DNA of 64,000 nt from Luteibacter jiangsuensis (GCF_011742555.1 NZ_JAAQQR010000002.1:62001-126000); one strand, 5' to 3'. Shown: positions 43,686 to 53,084, counted from the first letter of the stretch. Numbers and translations: made by a program. The notes: generated by a model from the sequence alone, not told the origin.

Positions 43686-44782
43686 TGGCCACGCTCACCG
43701 TCAAGCGTGCCGACCGTCTGATCGGCTTCAGCGTGCTCGGCACCCTGCTGCTCGTCTGGCTGGTGCTCACCGGCTTCGACGCCCTCACACAGTTCGTGCG
43801 CCAGCTCGGCAACATCGGCAAGAACGGCTTCACCCTCTACGACGCCATTGCCTACATCATGCTCACGGTGCCTCGGCGCCTGTATCAGATGTTCAGCAAC
43901 GCGGCCCTCATCGGCGGGTTGCTTGGCCTGGGTGGCCTGGCCGCCACCGGCGAACTCACCGCGCTGCGTGCCGCGGGCATGTCCAAGCTGCGCATCGCCA
44001 TGTCGGCAGCGGGCGTGGTCGCCGTGCTCACCCTTGCCGTGGTCGTCATGGGCGAGACGGTGGCGCCGTACGGCGACCAGCACGCACAGGCCATCCAGGT
44101 GCGCATGCGCTCCAGTAACTTAGGTTCCACCAGCAGCGGCCTGTGGGCTCGCGACGGCGGCAAGATCATCAACGCCAAGTCCGCCATCGCCACGCAGGAC
44201 GGCGACCGCCCCACGGTGAAGCTGGTGGACGTTCGCGTCTACGACTTCACCCCCGACGGCCAGGTGAAGACGTTCTCGCACGGCGACAGCGCCATCCACG
44301 ACGGCAACCACTGGGTCATGAGCAATGTGCGCACCACGTCGCTCGACGCGGCCGGCACACATTCCACGCACGAAGACACCCAGACCTGGGCCTCCAAGCT
44401 CAACCCGCACGTGCTCGAACAGTCGGTGATCCACCCCGAATACCTGTCGATGAGCGACCTGCGCCGCAACATGCGCTACCTGGAAGCCAACGGGCAGAAT
44501 CCGGGCGCCTACGCGGTGGCCTTCTGGGGCCGCGCGCTGTTCGCGGTGAACACGCTGGTGCTGGTCCTCTGCGCCATGCCCTTCGCCTTCGGCTCGCTGC
44601 GCTCCGGCGGCCTCGGCAAGCGTCTCTTCATCGGCATCATCCTCGCCATCGGCTGGTACTTCCTCCAGGGCGCGATGGTGAACTTCGGCACCGTGTACGG
44701 CTTGCCACCGTTACTGGCGAACCTGTTGCCCACGTCGCTGTTGATCGTGGGGGCGTTGGCCTACTTCAGGCGGTTTGGCTAG
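43685..44782 (+). CDS. lptG: LPS export ABC transporter permease LptG
   Basis: Second permease of the LPS extractor. 365 residues with the same layout as LptF: helices at ~14-32, 58-75 and 98-118 (including LRAAGMSKLRIAMS, the coupling segment), a periplasmic jellyroll (~130-270; GLWARDGGKIINAKSA), and three C-terminal helices (AVNTLVLVLCAMPFAFGSLR; RLFIGIILAIGWYFLQGAMV). Its start overlaps the lptF stop. It ends 2 bp from the stop of the convergent hybrid kinase, leaving no room for a separate terminator. Confidence 0.96.
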   Translation: MATLTVKRADRLIGFSVLGTLLLVWLVLTGFDALTQFVRQLGNIGKNGFTLYDAIAYIMLTVPRRLYQMFSNAALIGGLLGLGGLAATGELTALRAAGMSKLRIAMSAAGVVAVLTLAVVVMGETVAPYGDQHAQAIQVRMRSSNLGSTSSGLWARDGGKIINAKSAIATQDGDRPTVKLVDVRVYDFTPDGQVKTFSHGDSAIHDGNHWVMSNVRTTSLDAAGTHSTHEDTQTWASKLNPHVLEQSVIHPEYLSMSDLRRNMRYLEANGQNPGAYAVAFWGRALFAVNTLVLVLCAMPFAFGSLRSGGLGKRLFIGIILAIGWYFLQGAMVNFGTVYGLPPLLANLLPTSLLIVGALAYFRRFG

Positions 44783-44784
44783 GT

Positions 44785-47700
44785 TCAGTGCTCGAGCGCC
44801 GTGCAAACGCTCTCGAGCACGCTGTCCAGATCGCCCCCCGTCATCGGCTTGCGCACGAGCGCATCCATGCCGGCATCCTTGATGGCGACGAGTTCGTCGC
44901 CCGTGGAACGGGCCGTCACGGCGACAATGGGGATGTCGGCCGCGCCGTCCATGCGTCGCACCATGCGCGCCACCTGAAAGCCGTCGACCATGGGCAGGTC
45001 GAGATCGAGCAGCATCGCGTCGAACGTGTGGCGCGAGAGTTCGGTCATGGCGGCGAGACCGTCGCCCACGGCTGTGACGACGTGGCCGCGTTCCCGCAGC
45101 AGGCCGACGATCACGTCGCTGACAACCGGATCGTCTTCCACCAGTAGCAGGCGCTTGCATGTCATGCCAGGCGATGCCGGTGGCGTGTGCGTGCCGGATT
45201 GACCGCAGCGGCACGGCGCCAGGGGAAGGCTCACCACGAAGGCGGTGCCCTGCCCCACCTGGCTGCGTACGCGGATGTCGCCACCCATGAGCGTGCACAG
45301 TTCGTGGCAGATCGCGAGGCCCAGCCCGGAACCCTGCGCGCGCTGCGGCGATCCGCCCTGTTCGAAACGCGAGAACACCCGGGCGCAGAGTTCGGGCGAC
45401 ATGCCCGGTCCGGTGTCGGTTACCGTCATCACGAGCGACGAGCCCTCGTATCCCACGTGCAGGGACACGCCGCCCGCCTCGGTGAACTTCACCGCGTTGT
45501 TCACGAGGTTCTGCAGGATCTGCCGCAAGCGGATGGCGTCGCCGCGGATGCATTCGGGAACGTTCGCATTCGACGACGACGACAGGTTGAGACCCTTCTC
45601 CCTCGCATTGCATGCGGCCAGCGCGATCACCTCGCCGGTAAGCGCGCACAGCGGCACGCATTCGGATTCGAGCACGAGACGCCTGGCCTCGATGCGGGTG
45701 AGATCGAGCGCATCGTTCACCAGCCGCAGCAAGGTGGTGCCCGATCGCCGCACCGCTTCCACATAAGCGCGCTGCGTTTCATCCAGCGGTGTACTCGCCA
45801 TCAGTTCCGCCATGCCGAGTACACCGGTCATCGGCGTGCGGATCTCGTGGCCCAGCGTGGCCATGAAATCGGTTTTCGCGGCATTGGCTTCCTCGGCCAG
45901 GCGCCGCTGCTGCTCGGCCAGCTTGAGGCGCATGGCCTGGCGCACGCGCCGGCGCATGCCCAGCACGAGCGCGGCGACCGTCGCGACGAAGAGGAGCATA
46001 TAGCTCAGCCACGCCCACCAGCGAAGCCACGGCGGCGCATCGACGACGATCGTCAGAGGATGGGGCAACGTGCCACTGACCCCGTCGCGCCCCGCGCCGG
46101 AGATGCTGAGGGTGTAGGCGCCCGGAGCGAGGGGAGCGAAGGCCCGCTGGCCGTCCTTGCCCGTGCGCATCTTCGTGGTCTCGCCGTCGTGTTCCAGGGA
46201 GAACACCAGATGATTGCGGTCGGGATTCACGTACGAGAGCGCACGCGCGTTGACAATCAATTCGCGGTCGTTCCACGCAAGGCGCAGCGTGTCCTTGTCG
46301 ATGGGCAGGGGCGTGCGCATTCCGCCGCGCAGCACGGACGCGCCGAGCACTACGATGGACGGCTTCCGCGTATGGTCGCGCTGGCGGTCGGGTCGGAAAC
46401 CGACCAGGCCGCCGAGCGTGGCGCCGTACATCGTGCCGTCGTCGAGTTGCACCGTGGTGGCGTTGGTGAATTCGCCGTTCGCCAGTCCGTCGGCGAGGCC
46501 GAAGGGCCGGAACTTGTCCGTGCCCGGGTCGAAGCGCCAGACCCCGGTTTCGCCATAAAGCCACAGGCGTCCGGCGACGTCGCGGCGCACATTGAGGATG
46601 TCCGCCGAGGGAAAGCCGTGCACGCCCTTGACGCAGCGGTCGCGCTGGGCGTGCCGTCCGTCCCAGCGGTAATGCTCCAGGCCGTCCGGACGCACCACCC
46701 AGAATCCGTCCTCGTCCGGCTCGAATGCGTTGATGCGGCCGGGCGCCACGCCGGGAATGAAACGCATGTCGCCCGAGGCGCGGTCCAGGCGGGCGAGGCC
46801 CGCCACGCTTGCCTGCCAGAGGTCGTCGCCGACCACTTCGATCTGCCGCGTGTCGGTCATGCCGCGGCGCGACGCAGCGAAGGGAATCGGACGCGCACGA
46901 CCCAGGTTGGCGTCCAGCCTGAACAGTCCCTGCCCCAGCGCGGCGACGTACACCGTGTCGTCGGGACCGCGGACAAGCATGGTCACGGGGTGGTCGATGA
47001 TTGCCCGCAAGAGCGGCCGCGTCTTGCCGTCCTGCCCCAGCGAAAGACCGTCCACCGTACCGATGAGCAGGCCGCGCGGCGTCTCCAGGAGCGTTTGCAC
47101 GCGCATCGCCTCGATATCGAAACCTTCCGATGTTTTCCCGGTGGCGGGATCGAATCCGCGGATCCAGCCATAGAGGCCCCCCACCCATAGCTTCGTGCTT
47201 CCCTGAGCCGCGACCGCCTTCACCGTGCGTCCCGGGAAGCTGGAAGGGTCCGTGGCCACATGGGCGAAACGGGTGAAGTCGTCCCAGGCGGGGCCCAGAT
47301 AGGCAAGCCCCCCGTCACTCAACGCGAACCATAGGCCGTGCTCGCGGTCCTCCAGCATGCCGCGCACGTTGCGTCCCGGGAGGCCGCCCTGGGCGGTCCA
47401 GGCACTGCGCACGGCGTGCAGGCGGCCGTAGCGATCGAGCATGCGAAGCCCGTCGGGGCCCGAGACCCACAGGATGCCGTGGCTATCGGCAAGCGAGGCA
47501 TATAAGGGCGACGCCGCCAGGCGCCGGTCGCGATGCAGAAGCCCGTCGGGGGCAAGGCGATACAGGCCGTGTTCGGTGGCGAAGCGCAGCTCGGCGGCGT
47601 GCCCGTCGATGCGCAGCACGTGCGGGTGGCTGCCGTCCTCGAACGGCACCGAGGTCATCGCGCCCGCGGCATCCACCACCGCCACGCCGGCGTCCGTGCC

Positions 47701-48282
47701 GATCCACACGCGGCCGTCGTCCGATGCATGAAGCGCGCGAATGGAGGTGGCCAAGGGGCCGTCGGAGCCAGCGACCCGCTCCTGCAGACCGCTGCCATCG
47801 GGCTGCATGTGCATCAGTCCGGTGCCCGTGCCGATCCAGATGGAACCGTCGCGCGCTTGCGCGATGGCGCGCACGTCGGCGTCCAGCAGTTCGTCGCGCC
47901 ATTGGGCGAACGTGCCATGGGCAGGATCGTACCTTCCGAGGCCCAGGTCGGCGCCGCCGATCCAGATGCGATCGTCCTTGTCGACCAGCAGGGCCGACAC
48001 TCCACCCGCGGGCAGCGACAGCCCCTTCTCGGGACCCGTACCCGGGCTGACGAACTGCACGCCATCGAAGCGGGACAGGCCCACCGAGGTGCCCACCCAG
48101 ATGAAGCCCTGACTATCCTGGGCCACGGCACGGACCTTGCTGCTGGGCAGGCCTTCATGCAGGCCGTAGCTGCGGAACTGGGGGGTGGGCACCGGCGGCA
48201 TGGTGGCCGCGAAAGCGGGGCATGCCACGATCCAGCCGATCGCAGCCGCGAGGATCCATCCCGGGATGAGCGTGTCATGCAT
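44785..48282 (-). CDS. Hybrid sensor histidine kinase with two-component-regulator propeller
   Basis: 1165 residues. A signal or anchor segment (residues ~6-27) is followed by a periplasmic double propeller (~35-680) of repeated units such as VWVGTDAGVAVVD, IWVGTSVGLSRFDG and LWVGGLYGWIRGFD, then a Y_Y_Y domain (~690-770; LVFSLEHDGETTKMRTGKDG) and a membrane helix (LSYMLLFVATVAALVLGM). Cytoplasmic HisKA has FMATLGHEIRTPMTG with His812, the HATPase has RQILQNLVNNAVKFTE, and the C-terminal receiver has Asp1093 (MLLDLDLPMVDG). Unlike Bacteroides HTCS it ends without an AraC domain, so a separate partner is needed and none is adjacent. The ATG at 48282 gives the signal segment. Confidence 0.92.
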   Translation of the reverse strand: MHDTLIPGWILAAAIGWIVACPAFAATMPPVPTPQFRSYGLHEGLPSSKVRAVAQDSQGFIWVGTSVGLSRFDGVQFVSPGTGPEKGLSLPAGGVSALLVDKDDRIWIGGADLGLGRYDPAHGTFAQWRDELLDADVRAIAQARDGSIWIGTGTGLMHMQPDGSGLQERVAGSDGPLATSIRALHASDDGRVWIGTDAGVAVVDAAGAMTSVPFEDGSHPHVLRIDGHAAELRFATEHGLYRLAPDGLLHRDRRLAASPLYASLADSHGILWVSGPDGLRMLDRYGRLHAVRSAWTAQGGLPGRNVRGMLEDREHGLWFALSDGGLAYLGPAWDDFTRFAHVATDPSSFPGRTVKAVAAQGSTKLWVGGLYGWIRGFDPATGKTSEGFDIEAMRVQTLLETPRGLLIGTVDGLSLGQDGKTRPLLRAIIDHPVTMLVRGPDDTVYVAALGQGLFRLDANLGRARPIPFAASRRGMTDTRQIEVVGDDLWQASVAGLARLDRASGDMRFIPGVAPGRINAFEPDEDGFWVVRPDGLEHYRWDGRHAQRDRCVKGVHGFPSADILNVRRDVAGRLWLYGETGVWRFDPGTDKFRPFGLADGLANGEFTNATTVQLDDGTMYGATLGGLVGFRPDRQRDHTRKPSIVVLGASVLRGGMRTPLPIDKDTLRLAWNDRELIVNARALSYVNPDRNHLVFSLEHDGETTKMRTGKDGQRAFAPLAPGAYTLSISGAGRDGVSGTLPHPLTIVVDAPPWLRWWAWLSYMLLFVATVAALVLGMRRRVRQAMRLKLAEQQRRLAEEANAAKTDFMATLGHEIRTPMTGVLGMAELMASTPLDETQRAYVEAVRRSGTTLLRLVNDALDLTRIEARRLVLESECVPLCALTGEVIALAACNAREKGLNLSSSSNANVPECIRGDAIRLRQILQNLVNNAVKFTEAGGVSLHVGYEGSSLVMTVTDTGPGMSPELCARVFSRFEQGGSPQRAQGSGLGLAICHELCTLMGGDIRVRSQVGQGTAFVVSLPLAPCRCGQSGTHTPPASPGMTCKRLLLVEDDPVVSDVIVGLLRERGHVVTAVGDGLAAMTELSRHTFDAMLLDLDLPMVDGFQVARMVRRMDGAADIPIVAVTARSTGDELVAIKDAGMDALVRKPMTGGDLDSVLESVCTALEH

Positions 48283-48393
48283 ACGCGAATTCCTGTTGCG
48301 CTCCGGATGATGCCATGCAGGCCGACGAGGGCAATCGGCAGATCGCTTAGCGGGCGTAGTCCTGCACCCACATGGCACCCGGGTCGTGGCACT

Positions 48394-48399
48394 AGAATG
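48394..48399 (+). promoter_or_regulatory. -10-like element implying a leaderless GTPase mRNA
   Basis: TAGAAT ends only 5 nt before the ATG at 48405, so transcription would start at or within a base or two of the start codon. No Shine-Dalgarno is present between them. Confidence 0.45.
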
Positions 48400-48404
48400 T
48401 CGAC

Positions 48405-49856
48405 ATGTCCTCCCGGCTTCGCCTCCTCCTGGCCGCTGTCGGCCTGCTTGCCTTCGTGTGGCTACTGCTGGCGGCGCTCGATCGCGCGCTGGCCCTGGCC
48501 CAGCGTTTCATGGGCCTGCCGGCAGGCATGCGCTGGCTGCTCGGCCTCGTCCTGCTCCTGCTCGCGCTCGCCGGCGTCGCTTTCGGGGTGTGGTGGTTAC
48601 GCCCGCGCAAGCCTCGTGCCCCCGTCACGGCACCCGACCGCGCATCGCTCGAAGCACGGATCGAAAAGCTGCGCGAGGCCGAAACGGATGTTGAGGAACT
48701 TCGCAATGAACTTGGCGAACTGGACCGCCGCCGCGCGAGCGCGCGCATGTACCTCGCGGTGTTCGGAGAGATATCCACCGGCAAGTCCACCCTGATCGCC
48801 GCTCTGGTACCGGGCGCCACGCCGGCACGCGACGCTCGCGGAGGCACGACACGCGAGGTCGCCACGTACGACACGACCGTCGACGGCCAGGACTGGACCG
48901 TCGCGGACGTGCCCGGTTCGTCCGAAGCCGATGGCGAGGCCCGCGAGCGCATGGCGCGCGAGGAAGCATTGCGCGCGCACGCCGTGGTTTACGTCTGCGC
49001 GGGCGATCTCACGCGCACGCAGGGTGAGGAACTGCGCTGGCTGGGCGACTTCGGCAAGCCGCTGGTACTGGCGGTGAACAAGGCCGACCAATGGCATGCC
49101 GACGAGCTCGACCGCATTCTGGACCACGTGCGCGAACAGGCCGGCGGCATTCCCGATGCGGTGGTCGCGATCAGCGCGGGCGGCGAGGAACGCTTCACGC
49201 GGCACCTCGCGGACGGCAGCACGGAAGACGTGACACGGCGCAGGGCCGCGAATGTGCGGCCGCTTCGCGATGCGCTCGACCGCTTGCTGGCGCCCGGCGC
49301 AGCCGCGCTGGAGACGCAGCGCGAAAACGCAGTGCTCGCCGGCCTGCACGAGCGAACCGGAGAACGCGAGCGGGCCTACCGCGACGAGGAAGCCCAGCGC
49401 ATCGTGCGTCGTTACGCGCGCCGCGCGATCGTCGGCGCCATGGCGGCCGTGGCACCCGGCAGCGACCTCGTCATCCAGGGGGCGCTCGCCACGGGCATGG
49501 TGCGTGCCCTGGCGTCGCTGCACGACGTGCGCGTCACCGACGTCGAAATCGACAGCCTCTTGCGCCAGGTTCGCATGACCTTGCGCACCGGCACATCCGT
49601 GGTGCTCGCGATCGCGGGCAATGCGTTGAAGGCGTTCCCGGGCCTGGGCACGCTCGGTGGCGGTGTCTTGCACGCTTTTGCCTATGCGTTGATCTTCGAC
49701 AGCTTCGGCCGGGCACTGGCTGCCACCCTGGCCGAGCGGCATGCGCTCGACCAGGACGACGCCAGCGCCCGCATGCGCGAACTGCTGGGCGATGCTGGCA
49801 CCGCGCGCCTTCGCCAGCTGGCCGAATTGACCGGCGAGGCGCTTCGGAATCGCTGA
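48405..49856 (+). CDS. Membrane-anchored TRAFAC GTPase with C-terminal DUF697-like region
   Basis: 483 residues. Two N-terminal hydrophobic segments (~6-26 and 43-66) anchor it; a helical linker (80-112) follows. G1 is GEISTGKS (121-128), G3 DVPGSS (Asp168, Gly171), and G4 NKAD (225-228). The C-terminal ~150 residues hold hydrophobic stretches (VVLAIAGNALKAFPGLGTLGGGVLHAFAY region) like the DUF697 or Era-like membrane GTPases. I do not know its partner. It heads a same-strand block of GTPase, YceI, cytochrome b561, YceI, GTPase. The second GTPase is related but lacks the N-terminal helices. Confidence 0.83.
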   Translation: MSSRLRLLLAAVGLLAFVWLLLAALDRALALAQRFMGLPAGMRWLLGLVLLLLALAGVAFGVWWLRPRKPRAPVTAPDRASLEARIEKLREAETDVEELRNELGELDRRRASARMYLAVFGEISTGKSTLIAALVPGATPARDARGGTTREVATYDTTVDGQDWTVADVPGSSEADGEARERMAREEALRAHAVVYVCAGDLTRTQGEELRWLGDFGKPLVLAVNKADQWHADELDRILDHVREQAGGIPDAVVAISAGGEERFTRHLADGSTEDVTRRRAANVRPLRDALDRLLAPGAAALETQRENAVLAGLHERTGERERAYRDEEAQRIVRRYARRAIVGAMAAVAPGSDLVIQGALATGMVRALASLHDVRVTDVEIDSLLRQVRMTLRTGTSVVLAIAGNALKAFPGLGTLGGGVLHAFAYALIFDSFGRALAATLAERHALDQDDASARMRELLGDAGTARLRQLAELTGEALRNR

Positions 49857-49960
49857 CAGAACGATGCGTTCACGGCCGGCGGGCTGACAAGGCGGCCTGA
49901 CTCGCGCCACACTCCTCTCCATCGGCCGGATACCGGCCTTCGTGCGACAGGCCACCACGC

Positions 49961-50587
49961 ATGCGTCACGCCCGCCACCTTCTTCCCGCCCTCCTCGCGC
50001 TCGCACCGCTGACGGCGCTGGCCACGCCGGTCACCTACAGCATCGATCCCGTGCACAGCCAGGTGGTGTTCAACGTCGATCACAACGGTTTCTCCCGGTC
50101 CTTCGGCCGCCTGCGCATCACGGAAGGCACCATCGTGTTCGACCGCGACGACTGGTCGAAGTCGTCGGTGCAGGCCACCATCGACCTCGCGTCGGTGGAC
50201 ATGGGCGACGCCGGGTGGGACAAAGCGGTGCGCGGGTCGAACCTCCTCGACAGCGACCGGGCCCGCACGGCACGCTACGTCAGCGACTCGGTGGAGAAGC
50301 GCAGCGACGACGAAGGCGTGGTGCATGGCAAACTCACCTTGCGCGGCACGACGCTCCCCGTGGACCTGCCGTTTCGCGTGAACCGCGTGGGCAAGACCAT
50401 CTACGGCCTGCACACCGTGGCGGGCTTTTCTTCGCAGGTCACGCTCGATCGCACGGCCTACGGCATGACGGCCAACCGTGGCTCGATCGGCACCGACGTC
50501 TCGGTCTGGCTGGAGATCGAAGCCATCCGGGGCGGCGAAACCCAACATTCCAACGACAAGGAAACCTCCGATGCCCCTGCGCAGTGA
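49961..50587 (+). CDS. YceI-family periplasmic protein
   Basis: 208 residues. Signal peptide MRHARHLLPALLALAPLTALA, then a YceI lipocalin-like barrel: VTYSIDPVHSQVVFNVDHNGFS, FDRDDWSKSSVQATIDLASV, DGEGVVHGKLTLRGTTLPV-like strands and GFSSQVTLDRTAYGM. YceI proteins bind isoprenoid lipids such as long-chain polyprenyl compounds and are often encoded beside cytochrome b561, as here. The C-terminal ~20 residues are polar and extend past the domain. It overlaps the cytochrome gene by 17 nt. Confidence 0.9.
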   Translation: MRHARHLLPALLALAPLTALATPVTYSIDPVHSQVVFNVDHNGFSRSFGRLRITEGTIVFDRDDWSKSSVQATIDLASVDMGDAGWDKAVRGSNLLDSDRARTARYVSDSVEKRSDDEGVVHGKLTLRGTTLPVDLPFRVNRVGKTIYGLHTVAGFSSQVTLDRTAYGMTANRGSIGTDVSVWLEIEAIRGGETQHSNDKETSDAPAQ

Positions 50588-51155
50588 TCACACCCGCTGG
50601 AGCACCGTCGTCAAGACGTTCCACTGGACGATGGCGCTGCTCATCCTGGGCAACGGTGCCTTCGCCTACTGGATGGACGACCTCAAGCCATCGCTGCACA
50701 AGATCAACATGTTCGCCTTGCACAAGTCGATCGGCCTCACGGTGCTCGCACTGTTCTTCCTGCGTCTGCTGTGGCGGGCGATCGATCGCCGTCCGCCGGA
50801 CGAGCCAGCACCGGGCTGGCAGCGGGTGGCCGCGCATGTCGTGCATGGCTTCCTTTACCTGCTGATCGTGGCCATTCCGCTCAGCGGCTGGGCCTTCAAT
50901 TCGGCGCACGGCTACCCGCTGCAGTACTTCAAGCTGTTCAACCTGCCCGCGCTGGTCGAGAAGAACGAAGCCTGGTCGGAAATCCTGGAAAACGTGCACG
51001 TTTATCTGTTCTGGTTCCTGCTCCTCGTGCTCGTCGCGCACATCGGCGGGGCCTTGAAGCACCATGTCGTCGACCGCGACGACACCCTCCGCCGCATGCT
51101 GCCTTTCGGCCGCGCGAAGCGGAGCACATCCGCCCCTCCCGGAGAAACCCCATGA
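50571..51155 (+). CDS. Cytochrome b561
   Basis: 194-residue di-haem membrane cytochrome that moves electrons between the quinone pool and a periplasmic acceptor. Four helices are visible: TVVKTFHWTMALLILGNGAFAYW, FALHKSIGLTVLALFFLRLLW, VAAHVVHGFLYLLIVAIPLSGW and VHVYLFWFLLLVLVAHIGGALK. Haem histidines lie in FHW, LHKS, VVHG and AHIGG/KHHV. The ATG at 50571 is inside the end of the preceding yceI, after AAGGAAAC. Its stop overlaps the second yceI (ATGA), so the three are co-translated. Confidence 0.92.
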   Translation: MPLRSDHTRWSTVVKTFHWTMALLILGNGAFAYWMDDLKPSLHKINMFALHKSIGLTVLALFFLRLLWRAIDRRPPDEPAPGWQRVAAHVVHGFLYLLIVAIPLSGWAFNSAHGYPLQYFKLFNLPALVEKNEAWSEILENVHVYLFWFLLLVLVAHIGGALKHHVVDRDDTLRRMLPFGRAKRSTSAPPGETP

Positions 51156-51712
51156 ACCCGACGATCCGCCGTCTGTCCGTGCTCGGCCTTGCACTGGCCC
51201 TGCCCCTCGCCGCCACCGCGGCGGACTACCAGGTGGGGCCGGGCAGCACGCTCGGTTTCAGCGGCAAGTTCCAGGGCCAGCAGTTCGATGGCATCTTCGG
51301 CAAGTTCGACGCGGCCATCAGCTACGACCCGGCCAATCTTTCCACGTCGAAATTCGACGTGACGGTGGACCTCGCCACCGCGAAAACCGGCGACAGCGAC
51401 CGCGACAAGGCCCTGCCCACGTCCGATTTCTTCGACACGTCGAAGTTTCCCAAGGCGCACTACGTCACCACCGGCTTCAGCAAGGATGCGAAGGGCGACG
51501 TCGTCGCGAACGGCAACCTCACGCTGCACGGGGTCACGAAACCGCTTGCATTGAAGGTGGTATTCAATCCGAATGCGGGCGGCGCCCGCCTGTCGGTCAC
51601 CGGCACCCTCAAGCGCCTCGATTACGGCGTCGGTAGCGGCGATTACAAGGACACGTCCACCATCGCCGACGAAGTCCTCGTCAACGGCACGTTGAACCTG
51701 CTGCCCAAGTAA
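51152..51712 (+). CDS. YceI-family periplasmic protein (second copy)
   Basis: 186 residues with a signal peptide (SVLGLALALPLAATA). The mature YceI barrel reads DYQVGPGSTLGFSGKFQGQ, KFDAAISYDPANLSTSKFDV, TSDFFDTSKFPKAHYVTTGF, GNLTLHGVTKPLALKV and GTLKRLDYGVGSGDYKDT. It is diverged from the YceI encoded 580 bp upstream, being shorter and starting with a GSTLGFSGK pattern, so it is an old paralogue, not a recent duplicate. GGAGA (51141-51145) precedes the ATG. Confidence 0.92.
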   Translation: MNPTIRRLSVLGLALALPLAATAADYQVGPGSTLGFSGKFQGQQFDGIFGKFDAAISYDPANLSTSKFDVTVDLATAKTGDSDRDKALPTSDFFDTSKFPKAHYVTTGFSKDAKGDVVANGNLTLHGVTKPLALKVVFNPNAGGARLSVTGTLKRLDYGVGSGDYKDTSTIADEVLVNGTLNLLPK

Positions 51713-51722
51713 GCGGCGCACG

Positions 51723-53084
51723 GTGGACTGGCGCGAACGCCTGCGTGGCATCGCCTCGCGCTTCCGGCGCGGTGGCGATGCCGTGCCCGCGTCCGACGAG
51801 CGGGGCGGCGCGGTGGCAGCCAGCCTGCGCGATCTGCTTGCCGATCCCTCGATCCCCGCCGACGTTCGCGAGGCGATGGCGACGGATTTCCAGCGCGTCG
51901 AACGCATGCTCGACCGGCTGGAGAACGAGGAACTGCACGTGGCTGTGTTCGGCCGCGTATCCGCCGGCAAATCCGCCCTGGGCAACGCGCTCCTCGGACG
52001 CGACGCCTTTGCCGTTGGCGTGCTGCATGGCACCACCACAGACGCCGATGCGGCGCGGCTGGACGAAGCCGCCGCCGCGGGGCTGACGCTGATCGACACG
52101 CCCGGCATCAACGAACTCGGCGGCGAGGCGCGCGAAAAACTGGCCTTCGAGGTCGCCGAAGTCTGCGACCTCGTCGTGTTCGTCGCCGACGGCGATCTCA
52201 CCCGCGAAGAACGCGACGCGCTGCGCGCGCTGTCGACAACGAAGCGACCGCTCCTGCTCGTGCTCAACAAGTCCGACCGTTACGGCGAAGACGAGCGGGA
52301 GGGCTTGCTGTCGCGCCTGCGCGAGCACGCCGCCGGGCTGATCGCGCCCGAGGACGTGATGGCCGTGGCGGCGCGACCCGCGCCGCGCGACGTCGTCGAG
52401 GTGGACGCCGAAGGACACGAGCGGCGAAGCAGCATGCCCCGGCCTCCCGACGTCGCGGCCCTGAAGGACCGCCTGCTTGCCATCGCGAAACGCGAGGGCA
52501 AGGCGCTGTCCGCGATCAACGCCGGGCTTTTCGCGGGACGGCTCACGGATCAGGTGAGCGAGCGCATCGCCGCCGCGCGGCGCGACGTGGCCAGCCGCGT
52601 CATCCGCCAGTACTGCATCGCCAAGGCGATGGCCGTCGCGCTCAATCCCGTCCCCGTCGCGGACCTGCTCCTGGCGGGCGGATTGGACGCCGCGATGGTG
52701 GTCCAGCTCGGCCGTGTTTATGGCCTGCCCCTCACCCGCAGCGAATCGGGCCGCCTCGTAGCCGTCATCACCACGCAGCTGGCTGCGCTGATGGGCGCGG
52801 TATGGGGCGTGCAACTCGTGGCCTCGGCCCTGAAGGGCCTAAGCGGCGGCTTGTCCGTCGTGGTCACCGCCGCGGCCCAGGGTGCGCTGGGATGGTATGC
52901 CACCGTCCTGATCGGCCGCGCCGCGGAGCATTACCTGATATCGGGCAAGTCCTGGGGCGAACACGGTGCGAAGCGCGCCGTGGCGGGCGTCGTGGCGGCC
53001 CTCGATCGCGATTCGATCCTCCGCGAGGCGCGCGAGGAGATCCTGCGGCGGCTGAAAACGGGCGATCGTCGCAGCCCGCCGTAG
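51723..53084 (+). CDS. DUF697-type GTPase
   Basis: 453 residues, GTG start. G1 is GRVSAGKS (77-84), G3 DTPG (125-128) and G4 NKSD (182-185); a switch-like HGTTTDAD lies at 102-109. After the G domain a helical region leads to a hydrophobic C-terminal half (VADLLLAGGLDAAMVVQLGRVYGLPL; LAALMGAVWGVQLVASAL; LSVVVTAAAQGALGWYATVLIG) typical of DUF697/YcjF-like proteins that associate with the membrane. The start lies 10 nt after the second yceI. Its TAG stop is the TAG of an inverted repeat arm. Function unknown. Confidence 0.83.
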   Translation: MDWRERLRGIASRFRRGGDAVPASDERGGAVAASLRDLLADPSIPADVREAMATDFQRVERMLDRLENEELHVAVFGRVSAGKSALGNALLGRDAFAVGVLHGTTTDADAARLDEAAAAGLTLIDTPGINELGGEAREKLAFEVAEVCDLVVFVADGDLTREERDALRALSTTKRPLLLVLNKSDRYGEDEREGLLSRLREHAAGLIAPEDVMAVAARPAPRDVVEVDAEGHERRSSMPRPPDVAALKDRLLAIAKREGKALSAINAGLFAGRLTDQVSERIAAARRDVASRVIRQYCIAKAMAVALNPVPVADLLLAGGLDAAMVVQLGRVYGLPLTRSESGRLVAVITTQLAALMGAVWGVQLVASALKGLSGGLSVVVTAAAQGALGWYATVLIGRAAEHYLISGKSWGEHGAKRAVAGVVAALDRDSILREAREEILRRLKTGDRRSPP

